In this document: piece by piece, positions 1-12,249 of the stretch
Layout of the letters: each line of letters opens with the position of its first letter
Numbering within the stretch: position 1 is the stretch's first letter
Source of the DNA: Cladorhizidae sp. MBARI D1340-BT2
Taxonomy: Eukaryota > Porifera > Demospongiae > Poecilosclerida > Cladorhizidae
Length of the DNA stretch: 64,000 nucleotides
NCBI GenBank assembly: GCA_028752905.1
Contig: JAQNBH010000011.1
Coordinates: 20,127,909-20,191,908 of the forward strand
Direction of reading: 5' to 3'
The notes under the pieces: generated by a model
Seen by the model: only the letters and a program-made list of their open reading frames with translations
The model's database searches: none
What the model was told of the DNA's origin: nothing
Made by a program: the position numbers and the translations under genes

Positions 1-3000
1 TCTGTATCAAGCCATGAACTCTGGTGGCTCGAGCCATGAACTCTGGTATGTTTCAAGCCATGAACTCTGGTGTGCATCAAGCCATGAACTTTTGTTTGCA
101 TCGAGCCATGAACTCTGGTATGTATCAAGCCATGAACACTGGTGTGCATCAAGCCATGAACTCTGGTGTGCATCAATCCATGAACTCTGGTATGCATCAA
201 GCCATGAACTCTGGTGCTATGAACTCTGATGTACATCAAGAGATGAATTCTGGTGTGTTGCCTTCATGAAGTCTATAACTAGCCATGAACTATAAATGTC
301 TCAAGCCATGAACTCTGGTGTACATCAAGCCATTAACTCTGGTGTGCATCAAGCCATGAACTTTGGTGTGCATCGAGCTAAGAACGATGATGTGCATGAA
401 GCCATGAACTCTGGTGTAGTTCAAGCCATGAACTCTGGTGTGCATCAAGCCATGAACTCTGGTTTGCATCAAGCCATGAACTCTGGTGTGCATCAAGCCT
501 TAAATTTTGGTGTGCATCAAGCTATGAACACTGTTGTGTAGCAAGACATGAACTCTGGTGTGTAGCAGTCATGAACTCTCTATCAAGCCATGAAGTGAGG
601 CGTCTAAAGCCATGAACTCTGGTGTGTTTCAAGCCATGAACTCTGGTGTGCTTCAAGCCATGAACACTGGTGTGTATCAAGCTATTAACTCTGGTGAGCA
701 TCAAGTCATAAACTCTGGTGTGCAACAGGCCATGAACTCTGGTGTGCATCAAGCCATGAACTCTGGTATGTAGTAAGGCATGAACTCTGGCGTGCATCAA
801 GCCAGTAACTCTGGTGTGTATCAAGCTAAGAATTCTGGTCTGTAGCAAGACATGAACTCTGGTGTGTAGCAGTCATGAACTCTGTATCAAGCTATGAACT
901 CTGCTGTGTAGCAACCCTTGAACACTGGTATGTTAAGTCTTGAACTCTGGTGTGCAACAAGTCATGATCTCTGGTGTGCATCAAACCATGAACTCAGGTG
1001 TTCATCAAGCTATGAACACTGGCATGCAGCAAGCTATGAACTCTGATGTGTATCAAGCTATGTATGAACTATGATGTGTAGCAAGACATGAACTCTGGTG
1101 TATATCAGTCATTAACTCTGTATCAAGCCATGAACACTGGTGTCTTAAGCCATGAACTCTGGAGTGTGTCAAGCCATGAACTCTGGTGTGCATCAAGCCA
1201 TGAACTCTGGTGTGCATCAAGCCATGAACTCTGGTCTGTATCAAGCTATATGAACTCTGGTGTGTAGCAAAACATGAATTCTAGTGTGTATCAAGCTATG
1301 AACTCCAGTCTCTATCAAGCTATATGAATTCTGGTGTGTAGCAAGACATGAACTCTGGTGTGCATCAAGCCATGAACTCTGGCGGGTATCAAGCTATGAA
1401 CTCTGGTCTGTATCAAGCTATCAACTCGGGTGTGTAGCAAGTTATGTGGTCTTGTGTGTAGCAGTCATGAACTCTGTATCAAGCCATGAAGTCTAGTATC
1501 TCAAGTCATGAACTCTGGTGTGTTTCAAGCCATGAACTCTGGTGTGCATCAAGCCATGAATTCTGGTGTGAAGCAAGCCATGAACTCCGGTGTGCATCAA
1601 GCCATGAAATCTGGTGTGAAGCAAGCCATGAACTCTGGCGTGTATCAAGCAATGAATTCTTGTCTGTAGCAACACATGAACTCTGGTGTGTAGCAGTTAT
1701 GAACTCCATATCAGGCAATGAAATCTCATGTGCAGCAAGCCTTGAACACTGGTGTGTCAACCATGTACTCTGGTGTGCCCCAAGCTATGAACTCTGGTTT
1801 GCATCAAGCCATGAACTCTGGTGTGCAACAAGCCATTAACTCAGGTTTGCATCGAACCATGAACTCAGGTGTGCATTAAGCTATGAACAAAGGAATGAAG
1901 CAAGCTATGAACTCTGGTGTCTATCAAGCTATGTATGAACTCTGATGTGCATCAAGCCATGAACTCTGGTGTGTATCAAGCTATTAACTCTAGTGTGTAG
2001 CAAGGCATGAACTCTGGTGTGTATGAGTCATGAATTCTGTATCAAGCCATGAACTCTGGTGGCTCGAGCCATGAACTCTGGTATGTGTCAAGCCATGAAC
2101 TCTGGTGTGCATCAAGCCATGAACTTTTGTTTGCATCGAGCCATGAACTCTGGTGTGTATCAAGCCATGAACAGTGGTGTTCATCAAGCCATGAACTCTG
2201 GTGTGCATCAATCCATGAACTCTGGTATGCATCAAGCCATGAACTCTGGTGCCATGAACTCTGGTGTACATCAAGAGATGAATTCTGGTGTGTTGCCTTC
2301 ATGAAGTCTATAACTAGCCATGAACTATAAATGTCTCAAGCCATGAACTCTGGTGTACATCAATCCATTAATTCTGGTGTGCATCAAGCTATGAACTTTG
2401 GTGTGCAACGAGCTAAGAACGATGATGTGCATGAAGCCATGAACTCTGGTGTAGTTCAAGCCATGAACTCTGATGTGCATCAAGCCATGAACTCTGGTGT
2501 GTATCAAGCTATTAACTCTAGTGTGTAGCAAGGCATGAAATCTGGTGTGTACGAGTCATGAATTCTGTATCAAGCCATGAACTCTGGTGTATCAAGCTAT
2601 GAACTCTGGTGTGGGTCAAGCCATGAACTCTGGTGTGCATCAAGCCATGAACTCTATTGTGTATCAAGCTATTAACTCTGGTTTGCATCAAGCCATGAAA
2701 TCTGGTGTGAAGCAAGCCATGAACTCTGGCGTGTATCAAGCAATGAATTCTTGTCTGTAGCAACACATGAACTCTGGTGTGTAGCAGTTATGAACTCCAT
2801 ATCAGGCAATGAAATCTCATGTGCAGCAAGCCTTGAACACTGGTGTGTCAACCATGTACTCTGGTGTGCCCCAAGCTATGAACTCTGGTTTGCATCAAGC
2901 CATGAACTCTGGTGTGCAACAAGCCATTAACTCAGGTTTGCATCGAACCATGAACTCAGGTGTGCATTAAGCTATGAACAAAGGAATGAAGCAAGCTATG

Positions 3001-6000
3001 AACTCTGGTGTCTATCAAGCTATGTATGAACTCTGATGTGCATCAAGCCATGAACTCTGGTGTGTATCAAGCTATTAACTCTAGTGTGTAGCAAGGCATG
3101 AACTCTGGTGTGTATGAGTCATGAATTCTGTATCAAGCCATGAACTCTGGTGGCTCGAGCCATGAACTCTGGTGTGTATCAAGCCATGAACAGTGGTGTG
3201 CATCAAGCCATGAACTCTGGTGTGCATCAATCCATGAACTCTGGTATGCATCAAGCCATGAACTCTGGTGCCATGAACTCTGGTGTACATCAAGAGATGA
3301 ATTCTGGTGTGTTGCCTTCATGAAGTCTATAACTAGCCATGAACTATAAATGTCTCAAGCCATGAACTCTGGTGTACATCAAGCCATTAATTCTGGTGTG
3401 CATCAAGCTATGAACTTTGGTGTGCAACGAGCTAAGAACGATGATGTGCATGAAGCCATGAACTCTGGTGTATTTCAAGCCATGAACTCTGATGTGCATC
3501 AAGCCATGAACTCTGGTGTGTATCAAGCTATTAACTCTAGTGTGTAGCAAGGCATGAAATCTGGTGTGTACGAGTCATGAATTCTGTATCAAGCCATGAA
3601 CTCTGGTGTGCATCAAGCCATGAACACTGGTGTGCATCAAGCCATGAACTCTGGTATGCATCAAGCCATGAACTCTAGTGTACATCAAGCCATGAACACT
3701 GGTGTGCATCAACCCATGAACTCTGGTGTGCATCAAGCCATGAACTCTAGTGTGCATCAAGCCTTGAACTGTGGTGTGTAGTAAGCCATGAACACTGGTG
3801 TGCATCAAGACATGAACTTTAGTTTGCATTGAGCAATGAACTCTGGTGTGCATCAAGCCATGAACTCTGGTTTGCATCAAGCCATGAACTCTTGTGTGTA
3901 TCAAGCCATGAACTCTGGCTTGCATCAATCCATGAACTTTGGTATGCATCAAGCTATGAACTGTGATGGGTATCAAGCTAAGAACTCTGGTGTGTAGCAA
4001 GCTATGAACATTGGTGTGTGTCAAGCCATGAACTCTGGTTTGCATCAAGTCATGAACTCTGGTATGCAGCAAGCCATGAACTATGGTGTGTATCAAGCTA
4101 TATGAACTCTGGTGTGTAGCAAAACATGAATTCTGCTGTGTATCAATCAAGCTATGAACTCCAGTCTATATCAAGCTGTATAAATTCTGTTGTGTAGCAA
4201 AACATGAACTCTTATGTGCATCAAGCCAAGAACTCTGGCGGGTATGAAGATATTCTAGTCTGTATCAAGCTATGAACTCGTGTGTGTATAAAGTTATGAG
4301 GTCTGGTGTGTATCAAGCTATGAACTCTGGGGTGTAGAAAGACATGAACTCTGGCGTACAGCAAGCCATGAACTCTGGTGTGCATCAAGCCATGAAATCT
4401 GGTGTGTATGAAGCTATGAACTCTGATGTGCAGCAAGACATGAACTCTGTAACTAGCCATGAACTATAGGTGTCTCAAGCCATCAACTCTGGTGTACATC
4501 AAGCCATGAACTCTGGTGTGCATCAAGCCATGAACTTTGGAGTGCATAGAGCCATGAACTATGGTGTGCATGAAGCCATGAACTCTGGTGTACATCAAGC
4601 CATGAACTCTGGTTTGCATCAAGCCATGAACTCTGGTGTGCATCAAGCAATGAACTCTGGTGTGCATCAAGAGATGAATTCTGGTGTGTTGCCTTCATGA
4701 AGTCTATAACTAGCCATGAACTATAAATGTCTCAAGCCATGAACTCTGGTGTACAACAAGCCATGAACTCTGATTTGCATCAAGCCATGAACTTTGGTGT
4801 GCATCGAGCAAAGAACGATGATGTGCATGAAGCCATGAACTCTGGTGTAGTTCAAGCCATGAACTCTGGTGTGCATCAAGCCATGAACTCTGGTTTGCAT
4901 CAATCCATGAACTCTGGTATGCATCAAGCCATGAACTCTGGTGCCATGAACTCTGGTGTACATCAAGAGATGAATTCTGGTGTGTTGCCTTCATGAAGTC
5001 TATAACTAGCCATGAACTATAAATGTCTCAAGCCATGAACTCTGGTGTACATCAAGCCATTAATTCTGGTGTGCATCAAGCTATGAACTTTGGTGTGCAA
5101 CGAGCTAAGAACGATGATGTGCATGAAGCCATGAACTCTGGTGTAGTTCAAGCCATCAACTCTGGTGTACATCAAGCCATGAACTCTGGTGTGCATCAAG
5201 CCATGAACTTTGGAGTGCATAGAGCCATGAACTATGGTGTGCATGAAGCCATGAACTCTGGTGTACATCAAGCCATGAACTCTGGTTTGCATCAAGCCAT
5301 GAACTCTGGTGTGCATCAAGCAATGAACTCTGGTGTGCATCAAGAGATGAATTCTGGTGTGTTGCCTTCATGAAGTCTATAACTAGCCATGAACTATAAA
5401 TGTCTCAAGCCATGAACTCTGGTGTACAACAAGCCATGAACTCTGATGTGCATCAAGCCATGAACTTTGGTGTGCATCGAGCAAAGAACGATGATGTGCA
5501 TGAAGCCATGAACTCTGGTGTAGTTCAAGCCATGAACTCTGGTGTGCATCAAGCCATGAACTCTGGTTTGCATCAATCCATGAACTCTGGTATGCATCAA
5601 GCCATGAACTCTGGTGCCATGAACTCTGGTGTACATCAAGAGATGAATTCTGGTGTGTTGCCTTCATGAAGTCTATAACTAGCCATGAACTATAAATGTC
5701 TCAAGCCATGAACTCTGGTGTACATCAAGCCATTAATTCTGGTGTGCATCAAGCTATGAACTTTGGTGTGCAACGAGCTAAGAACGATGATGTGCATGAA
5801 GCCATGAACTCTGGTGTAGTTCAAGCCATGAACTCTGATGTGCATCAAGCCATGAACTCTGGTGTGTATCAAGCTATTAACTCTAGTGTGTAGCAAGGCA
5901 TGAACTCTGGTGTGTACGAGTCATGAATTCTGTATCAAGCCATGAACTCTGGTGTGCATCAAGCCATGAACACTGGTGTGCATCAAGCCATGAACTCTGG

Positions 6001-9000
6001 TATGCATCAAGCCATGAACTCTAGTGTACATTAAGCCATGAACACTGGTGTGCATCAACCCATGAACTCTGGTGTGCATCAAGCCATGAACTCTAGTGTG
6101 CATCAAGCCTTGAACTGTGGTGTGTAGTAGGCCATGAACACTGGTGTGCATCAAGACATGTACTTTAGTTTGCATTGAGCAATGAACTCTGGTGTGCATC
6201 AAGCCATGAACTCTGGTTTGCATCAAGCCATGAAATCTTGTGTGTATCAAGCCATGAACTCTGGCTTGCATCAATCCATGAACTTTGGTATGCATCAAGC
6301 CATGAACTGTGATGGGTATCAAGCTATGAACTCTGGTGTGTAGCAAGCTATGAACATTGGTGTGTGTCAAGCCATGAACTCTGGTTTGCATCAAGTCATG
6401 AACTCTGGTATGCAGCAAGCCATGAACTATGGTGTGTATCAAGCTATATGAACTCTGGTGTGTAGCAAAACATGAATTCTGCTGTGTATCAATCAAGCTA
6501 TGAACTCCAGTCTATATCAAGCTGTATAAATTCTGTTGTGTAGCAAAACATGAACTCTTATGTGCATCAAGCCAAGAACTCTGGCGGGTATGAAGATATT
6601 CTAGTCTGTATCAAGCTATGAACTCGTGTGTGTATAAAGTTATGAGGTCTGGTGTGTATCAAGCTATGAACTCTGGGGTGTAGAAAGACATGAACTCTGG
6701 CGTACAGCAAGCCATGAACTCTGGTGTGCATCAAGCCATGAAATCTGGTGTGTATGAAGCTATGAACTCTGATGGGCAGCAAGACATGAACTCTGTTGTG
6801 TAGCAGTCATGAACTCTGTAACTAGCCATGAACTATAGGTGTCTCAAGCCATCAACTCTGGTGTACATCAAGCCATGAACTCTGGTGTGCATCAAGCCAT
6901 GAACTTTGGTGTGCATAGAGCCATGAACTATGGTGTGCATGAAGCCATGAACTCTGGTGTACATCAAGCCATGAACTCTGGTTTGCATCAAGCCATGAAC
7001 TCTGGTGTGCATCAAGCCATGAACTCTGGTGTGCATCAAGAGATGAATTCTGGTGTGTTGCCTTCATGAAGTCTATAACTAGCCATGAACTATAAATGTC
7101 TCAAGCCATGAACTCTGGTGTACATCAAGCCATGAACTCTGATGTGCATCAAGCCATGAACTTTGGTGTGCATCGAGCTAAGAACGATGATGTGCATGAA
7201 GCCATGAACTCTGTTGTAGTTCAAGCCATGAACTCTGGTGTGCATCAAGCCATGAACTCTGGTTTGCATCAAGCCATGAACGCTGGTGTGCATCAAGCCA
7301 TAAATTTTGGTGTGCATCAAGCTATGAACACTGTTGTGTAGCAAGACATGAACTCTGGTGTGTAGCAGTCATGAACTCTCTATCAAGCCATGAAGTCAGG
7401 CGTCTAAAGCCATGAACTCTGGTGTGTTTCAAGCGATGAACTCTGGTGTGCTTCAAGCCATGAATACTGGTGTGTATCAAGCTATTAACTCTGGTGAGCA
7501 TCAAGTCATGAACTCTGGTGTGCAACAAGCCATGAACTCTGGTGTGCATCAAGCCATGAACTCTGGTATGTAGTAAGGCATGAACTCTGGCGTGCATCAA
7601 GCCAGTAACTCTGGTGTGTATCAAGCTAAGAATTCTGGTCTGTAGCAAGACATGAACTCTGGTGTGTAGCAGTCATGAACTCTGTATCAAGCCATGAACT
7701 CTGGTATGTAGCAACCCTTGAACAGTGGTATGTTAAGCCTTGAACCCTGGTGTGCAACAAGTCATGATCTCTGATGTGCATCAAACCATGAACTCAGGTG
7801 TGCATCAAGCTATGAACACTGGCATGCAGCAAGCTATGAACTCTGATGTGTATCAAGCTATGTAAGAACTATGATGTGTAGCAAGACATGAACTCTGGTG
7901 TATATCAGTCATTAACTCTGTATCAAGCCATGAACACTGGTGTCTTAAGCCATGAACTCTGGTGTGCATCAAGCCATGAACTCTGGTCTGTATCAAGCTA
8001 TATGAACTCTGGTGTGTAGCAAAACATGAATTCTAGTGTGTATCAAGCTATGAACTCCAGTCTCTATTAAGCTATATGAACTCTGGTGTGTAGCAAAACA
8101 TGAATTCTGCTGTGTATCAATCAAGCTATGAACTCCAGTCTATATCAAGCTGTATAAATTCTGTTGTGTAGCAAAACATGAACTCTTATGTGCATCAAGC
8201 TAAGAACTCTGGCGGGTATGAAGATATTCTAGTCTGTATCAAGCTATGAACTCGTGTGTGTATAAAGTTATGAGGTCTGGTGTGTATCAAGCTATGAACT
8301 CTGGGGTGTAGAAAGACATGAACTCTGGTGTGTATCAAGCTATGAACTCTGATGTGCAGCAAGACATGAACTCTGGTGTGTAGCAGTCATGAACTCTGTA
8401 ACTAGCCATGAACTATAGGTGTCTCAAGCCATCAACTCTGGTGTACATCAAGCCATGAACTCTGGTGTGCATCAAGCCATGAACTTTGGTGTGCATAGAG
8501 CCATGAACTATGGTGTGCATGAAGCCATGAACTCTGGTGTACATCAAGCCATGAACTCTGGTTTGCATCAAGCCATGAACTCTGGTGTGCATCAAGCCAT
8601 GAACTCTGGTGTGCATCAAGAGATGAATTCTGGTGTGTTGCCTTCATGAAGTCTATAACTAGCCATGAACTATAAATGTCTCAAGACATGAACTCTGGTG
8701 TACATCAAGCCATGAACTCTGATGTGCATCAAGCCATGAACTTTGGTGTGCATCGAGCAAAGAACGATGATGTGCATGAAGCCATGAACTCTGGTGTAGT
8801 TCAAGCCATGAACTCTGGTGTGCATCAAGCCATGAACTCTGGTTTGCATCAATCCATGAACTCTGGTATGCATCAAGCCATGAACTCTGGTGCCATGAAC
8901 TCTGGTGTACATCAAGAGATGAATTCTGGTGTGTTGCCTTCATGAAGTCTATAACTAGCCATGAACTATAAATGTCTCAAGCCATGAACTCTGGTGTACA

Positions 9001-9093
9001 TCAAGCCATTAATTCTGGTGTGCATCAAGCTATGAACTTTGGTGTGCAACGAGCTAAGAACGATGATGTGCATGAAGCCATGAACTCTGGTGT
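1..9093. repeat. 24-bp minisatellite array, about 380 units
   Basis: The stretch is a nearly continuous tandem array of a 24-bp unit with core AAGCCATGAACTCTGG followed by a variable TGTGCATC segment. Because 24 is a multiple of three, frames stay open for many units on both strands and yield 8-residue peptide repeats (MNSGVHQA on plus, MHTRVHGL and HQSSWLDA on minus). Recurrent variants containing TAG (TGTGTAGCAAG) or TCATGAAG break every frame. Higher-order duplication is visible: 1651 matches 2742 and 2049 matches 3140 (shift 1091); 3575 matches 5921 and 4221 matches 6567 (shift 2346); 4710 matches 5383 (shift 673); 6833 matches 8413 (shift 1580); 522 matches 7322 (shift 6800). The array starts before the window and runs into the gap, so its true length is unknown. 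I see no reason to call it coding. Confidence 0.95.
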
Positions 9094-9193
9094 NNNNNNN
9101 NNNNNNNNNNNNNNNNNNNNNNNNNNNNNNNNNNNNNNNNNNNNNNNNNNNNNNNNNNNNNNNNNNNNNNNNNNNNNNNNNNNNNNNNNNNNN
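9094..9193. other. Assembly gap (100 N)
   Basis: Exactly 100 N follow the 24-bp array. A round number usually marks a gap of unknown size. The array enters the gap on the left and unrelated AT-rich sequence leaves it on the right, so an unknown number of 24-bp units may be missing. Confidence 0.99.
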
Positions 9194-9319
9194 AGTTATA
9201 TCAAGCATGTCTTTTTAGGTGTTATAATTTTTATTTATTGATTCTTTTGAATTGTTATAATATTTCATTTATAATTGCTATTATCTTTACTATTTTTTTC
9301 AAATCTGGTTCTCATGCTG

Positions 9320-9480
9320 GATGCATGTGCCAGGGTGTGGCTTGTATCACGTGGTTGATAGCAGTATATAACAGGCTCACACAAGTCTTAGCATCTCATC
9401 ATTCCTGATGAAGGCTAGAGCATCTAGTGGAAATGTCGAGAGAGTATATTTCAAGTTAATTATTGAGAAGGTTATTGTTA
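9320..9480 (+). repeat. Dispersed repeat copy 1 with hammerhead-like core
   Basis: This stretch is a diverged match to 20945-21110: both have GCATGTGC, then TGG-TGATAGC, TATATAACA-GCT, TTAGCAT, ATTCC, a hairpin followed by GAAA and a TCGAGA, and finally AAGTT-ATTATTGAGAAG. In this copy CTGATGA is at 9405-9411 and GAAA at 9430-9433. Between them CTAG-AGCAT-CTAG can pair. CTGATGA, a hairpin and GAAA are the core order of a hammerhead ribozyme, and such motifs are known in Penelope-like elements. The outer stem is weak here, so the copy looks decayed. No reverse transcriptase is visible nearby. Confidence 0.5.
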
Positions 9481-10130
9481 TTTATTTCAGATTTTCAATG
9501 CGAAGAATGTCAGTATCGTCAGAAAGTTCTAATTATCATCTCATACATTATACTAGAATATTAAAATTGATGAAAATCTGATACAAATCTTCAAGTTTAT
9601 ATTTTTCTATTGTATGTGTTCCATAGCTATTTATTTGGCAAAAACGATTTAAGTTACCAATTTTTCCAAGTCATGTGGTTGAAAGATTTAAGTGGCTTAA
9701 AACTATAACTATATACCCAAAAACTCCAAATCTTCTTTGTGCCACTGGGGATACTATGGGAAGGTCCCGCTATGTGAAGGCCATAACATAATTGACATGA
9801 GCTCTGCTTGACTTGTTTGGAATGGGAGAAGATGCCATTTCCATGTTTGCTGCTTTGATCAAGGTTCCGTTTATGAAATAATTTATTCCAGAGGCTGTGT
9901 TCATAGTTTGCTAGCAAATATAGGCAGCTTATAGTCCATTCGTTGTGTTACTGGGTTCCAGATGTAACTCAGTTGTGATTGCTGTTGATGTGTGTGGTAC
10001 TAACTGTAGCTATTAGCTCTCCATTGATGGTGGAACTAAGTTAATTACTTGGTCTGTTATCTTGGTCTTGATGTGTGGCCCATTGCGGGGAGGAGGTGGA
10101 GTTGTAGTGTTAATGACAAGAAAAGTTATG
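9481..10130. other. Spacer, no supported gene
   Basis: AT-rich sequence. A short minus-strand open frame (9654-9917) and plus-strand fragments exist, but none shows a recognisable domain, splice sites or composition that would support a gene. Confidence 0.6.
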
Positions 10131-10147
10131 TCGTTTAACACTTAGTG

Positions 10148-10276
10148 GACCATTGTCACGAATTCGTGACACGCGCAGGCGTATCTATAAGACCATTGTC
10201 ACGTATTCGTGACAGTAGTAATTGTCACCTGTAGACCACCGTCACGATATCGTGACAGCCACTTCATTTTGACCAC
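10148..10276. repeat. Three 43-bp tandem units, each with a GTCACG palindrome
   Basis: Units start at 10148, 10191 and 10234, each with GACCA. Each carries an inverted repeat: TGTCACGAATTCGTGACA at 10154-10171 (perfect, 18 bp), TGTCACGTATTCGTGACA at 10197-10214 (one mismatched pair) and GTCACGATATCGTGAC at 10241-10256 (perfect, 16 bp). An extra half site GTCAC lies at 10224. A TTAA at 10135-10138 sits just upstream, and a piggyBac-like reading frame starts at 10422. This would fit the subterminal repeats of a piggyBac element, for which TTAA is the usual target, but no matching far end was found. A host regulatory cluster is the alternative. Confidence 0.75.
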
Positions 10277-10421
10277 GAAGGTTTTTTTACTATGGTTAGT
10301 GGTTGTTAGCTGTAAATGGCCTGTGGTTATGATACCCAGACTCTACTAGAGAGGTTATTGATGATAATGGCATCAGTGATTGTACATAGACTCAAATAGT
10401 TGAAGGGATGATGAAATAGAT

Positions 10422-11005
10422 ATGAGTAGCAATTTTTATGAGACCAAGGATGAGAGTGCAAGTATGGATGTTGGAGCAAGTGGAAATAGGGGGAGAGATA
10501 CAGTGATAGGACTAAGTCAGCAGATGTCAATGGGAGGTCATCGTAATAGGGGAAGAGCTGCAGGTAGAGGACAGCAGAGGAAGGGAAGAGCTGCAGGAAG
10601 AGGACAGCAGAGGAGAGGAAGATCAGTTGGAAGTGGAACCAGCCGTGTGGATGCTAGCCAATATATGTGGACAACTGCTGGGGAAGGTATGACATTCCTG
10701 GAATAAAAGAACAATAACAATTAATATTATTATTTATTACACAGACAAATGTTTTATATCAAGCAAACTTTACATATAAACCATTATTTCTTTTTAAATT
10801 CTAGATGCCATTGCAGAGTAGCCCATACATCCTTCAACCAGGACCTAATGTTCCTCCATCCTGCCAAAGTGCAGAAGATTGTTTTCAACTATTCTTTGGT
10901 CCAACCATGCTAAAGTTTACCATTGACAGGACCAATGCACATGCCGAGCTGAAGTGTGCCCAAGAACAGCTGAAGGGCAAACAGGCTGAAGGGCAAACAG
11001 GCTGA
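10422..11005 (+). pseudogene. piggyBac transposase relic, N-terminal part
   Basis: Two open segments look like the start of a piggyBac transposase. The first (10422-10706, 94 codons) is acidic, then strongly Arg-Gly rich; it holds two copies of an 11-residue GRAAGRGQQRK-type repeat and ends near a Trp. The second (10805-11005) has DCFQLFFGPTMLKFTIDRTN, which matches the family pattern of a Phe-rich segment followed by an ETN-R-A helix at the start of the transposase dimerisation and DNA-binding region. The gap between them may be an intron (GTATGA at 10687, TTCTAG before 10805), but the phases do not match as read. The catalytic aspartate core is absent, so the copy cannot act. The locus at 21162 is a longer relic of the same family. 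Confidence 0.65.
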
Positions 11006-11344
11006 ATGGCAAGGGACACCATTACCAAGTGTGAGGAAGTCAGAGGTGTGACTGTGCTTTCTGCAATGGCAGGATGGCACCAGACACCTCACCCTGTATA
11101 GATGTGGTGCCTGCCTAACACACTCCACTCCACACCTACCACTCACAGAGGACAAATAAAACAGAAGACTGAATCTATATAAGTATACCTTCATCCTAGT
11201 TTCATGGTTATGATTACATGACAGATGTTGCTTCATCACAGATGTTGCTGCAATCCTATATGTAAAATATATTAATAAGTGAACAACTGAATGTGAGCAA
11301 GGACTATATAACAAAATCACACAGTGTTCTCAGGAAAGAAAAGG
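11006..11344. other. Spacer after the piggyBac relic
   Basis: No supported gene. A stretch with several Cys codons (about 11040-11130) could be the remains of the C-terminal cysteine-rich domain found in piggyBac transposases, but the frame is broken and I do not annotate it as such. The minus-strand open frame covering 10910-11320 is treated as chance. Confidence 0.5.
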
Positions 11345-11378
11345 CTATTTAGCTAAGCTAGATAGCAATTTAACTGCT

Positions 11379-11610
11379 AACTAGCTATATGGGGGCGCTA
11401 GCTTGCTAGCTACTTGGGTGCTTTAGCCAGCTAGCTATATGGGAGCGCTAGCTGGTTAGCTACTTGGGTCCGATAGCTAGCTAGCTACATGAAGCGCTAG
11501 CTACAAGGGTGGGCTAGCTAGCTATTTAGCTACGCTAGCTACTATTCCTACACTATTTAGATGCGCTAGCTAAACTATTTACTATTCATACACTATTTAG
11601 CTTGATCTAA
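11379..11610. repeat. GCTAGC-rich 50-bp tandem repeat
   Basis: Two full 50-bp units (11379-11428 and 11429-11478) and a decaying third share AGCTAGCTATATGGG, then GCGCTAGCT and TAGCTACTTGGGT. The palindrome GCTAGC recurs throughout, and a shorter CTACACTATTTAG repeat follows at about 11550-11605. Similar GCTAGC runs occur at 26750-26880 and around 21005, so the motif is a general feature of these spacers. Confidence 0.8.
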
Positions 11611-12168
11611 CAGTCATAAAAGAAACCACTAGGTTTATATTAGCTGAAGTAAAGTTACTTACACACCTTGGTAACAAGAGTTCTTCGCTTTACTTTTTTG
11701 AATTATTATCAGCTCATATACTTGAAAAATCTTTTGAGATTTGAGTAATGAAGTACCAGTATGTAATCATAGAGAGGAGTAGCACCTAGAAGTTGTCTAT
11801 CAAGCATCCACTTCTTGGAACACGAGGAAAACTAAATATTGCCCACCGTTAAACGCCCGGTCTCTGTGAATAGATCCGCATTCGAATTGAATAATCTCGC
11901 GTTGACATTTCAATTAACGTGTACATAGTGGGAAAAAATTCTTGAAATATTTCTAGGAAGTATCATCAAGCTCTACCCACTTTTAAAAATGGCAGGCAAC
12001 CAAACCATTAAAAAAACATTTCATACTCGGCCAAAACTCATGTTGACAACTCTTTAGTAGCTCAAAGAGTAATTTCAGCTTCTATTAGTTTCTTCAAATG
12101 TGTTTTGAGATCTTTTAAACTAGCAGACTTCACTTAAAAAAATTAAAATCTTTAAATATATCTTCAAG
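11611..12168. other. Spacer, no supported gene
   Basis: AT-rich sequence with no domain, repeat or credible exon that I can identify. Confidence 0.6.
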
Positions 12169-12245
12169 ATCTAGCTTTGTATCTAGGTATGTATCTAGCT
12201 ATTTATCTAGGTATATATCTAGCTATGTATGTATCTTCTATCTAA
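12169..12245. repeat. Short 12-bp repeat (TATCTAGSTATN)
   Basis: About six imperfect copies of a TATCTAGCTAT or TATCTAGGTAT unit follow each other directly. A simple low-complexity expansion. Confidence 0.8.
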
Positions 12246-12249
12246 GTTA

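Noticed and set aside
3575..4150. 191-codon minus-strand open frame of MHTRVHGL repeats (also 5921-6496)
   Set aside because: It follows from the 24-bp unit length. Equivalent frames exist on the other strand, and TAG-bearing units interrupt neighbouring blocks.
9654..9917. 87-codon minus-strand open frame, and a faint transposase-like reading on the plus strand
   Set aside because: Neither reading has a firm motif; the plus-strand reading is full of stops.
10910..11320. 136-codon minus-strand open frame
   Set aside because: It overlaps the piggyBac relic antisense and has no recognisable domain, splice sites or start context.
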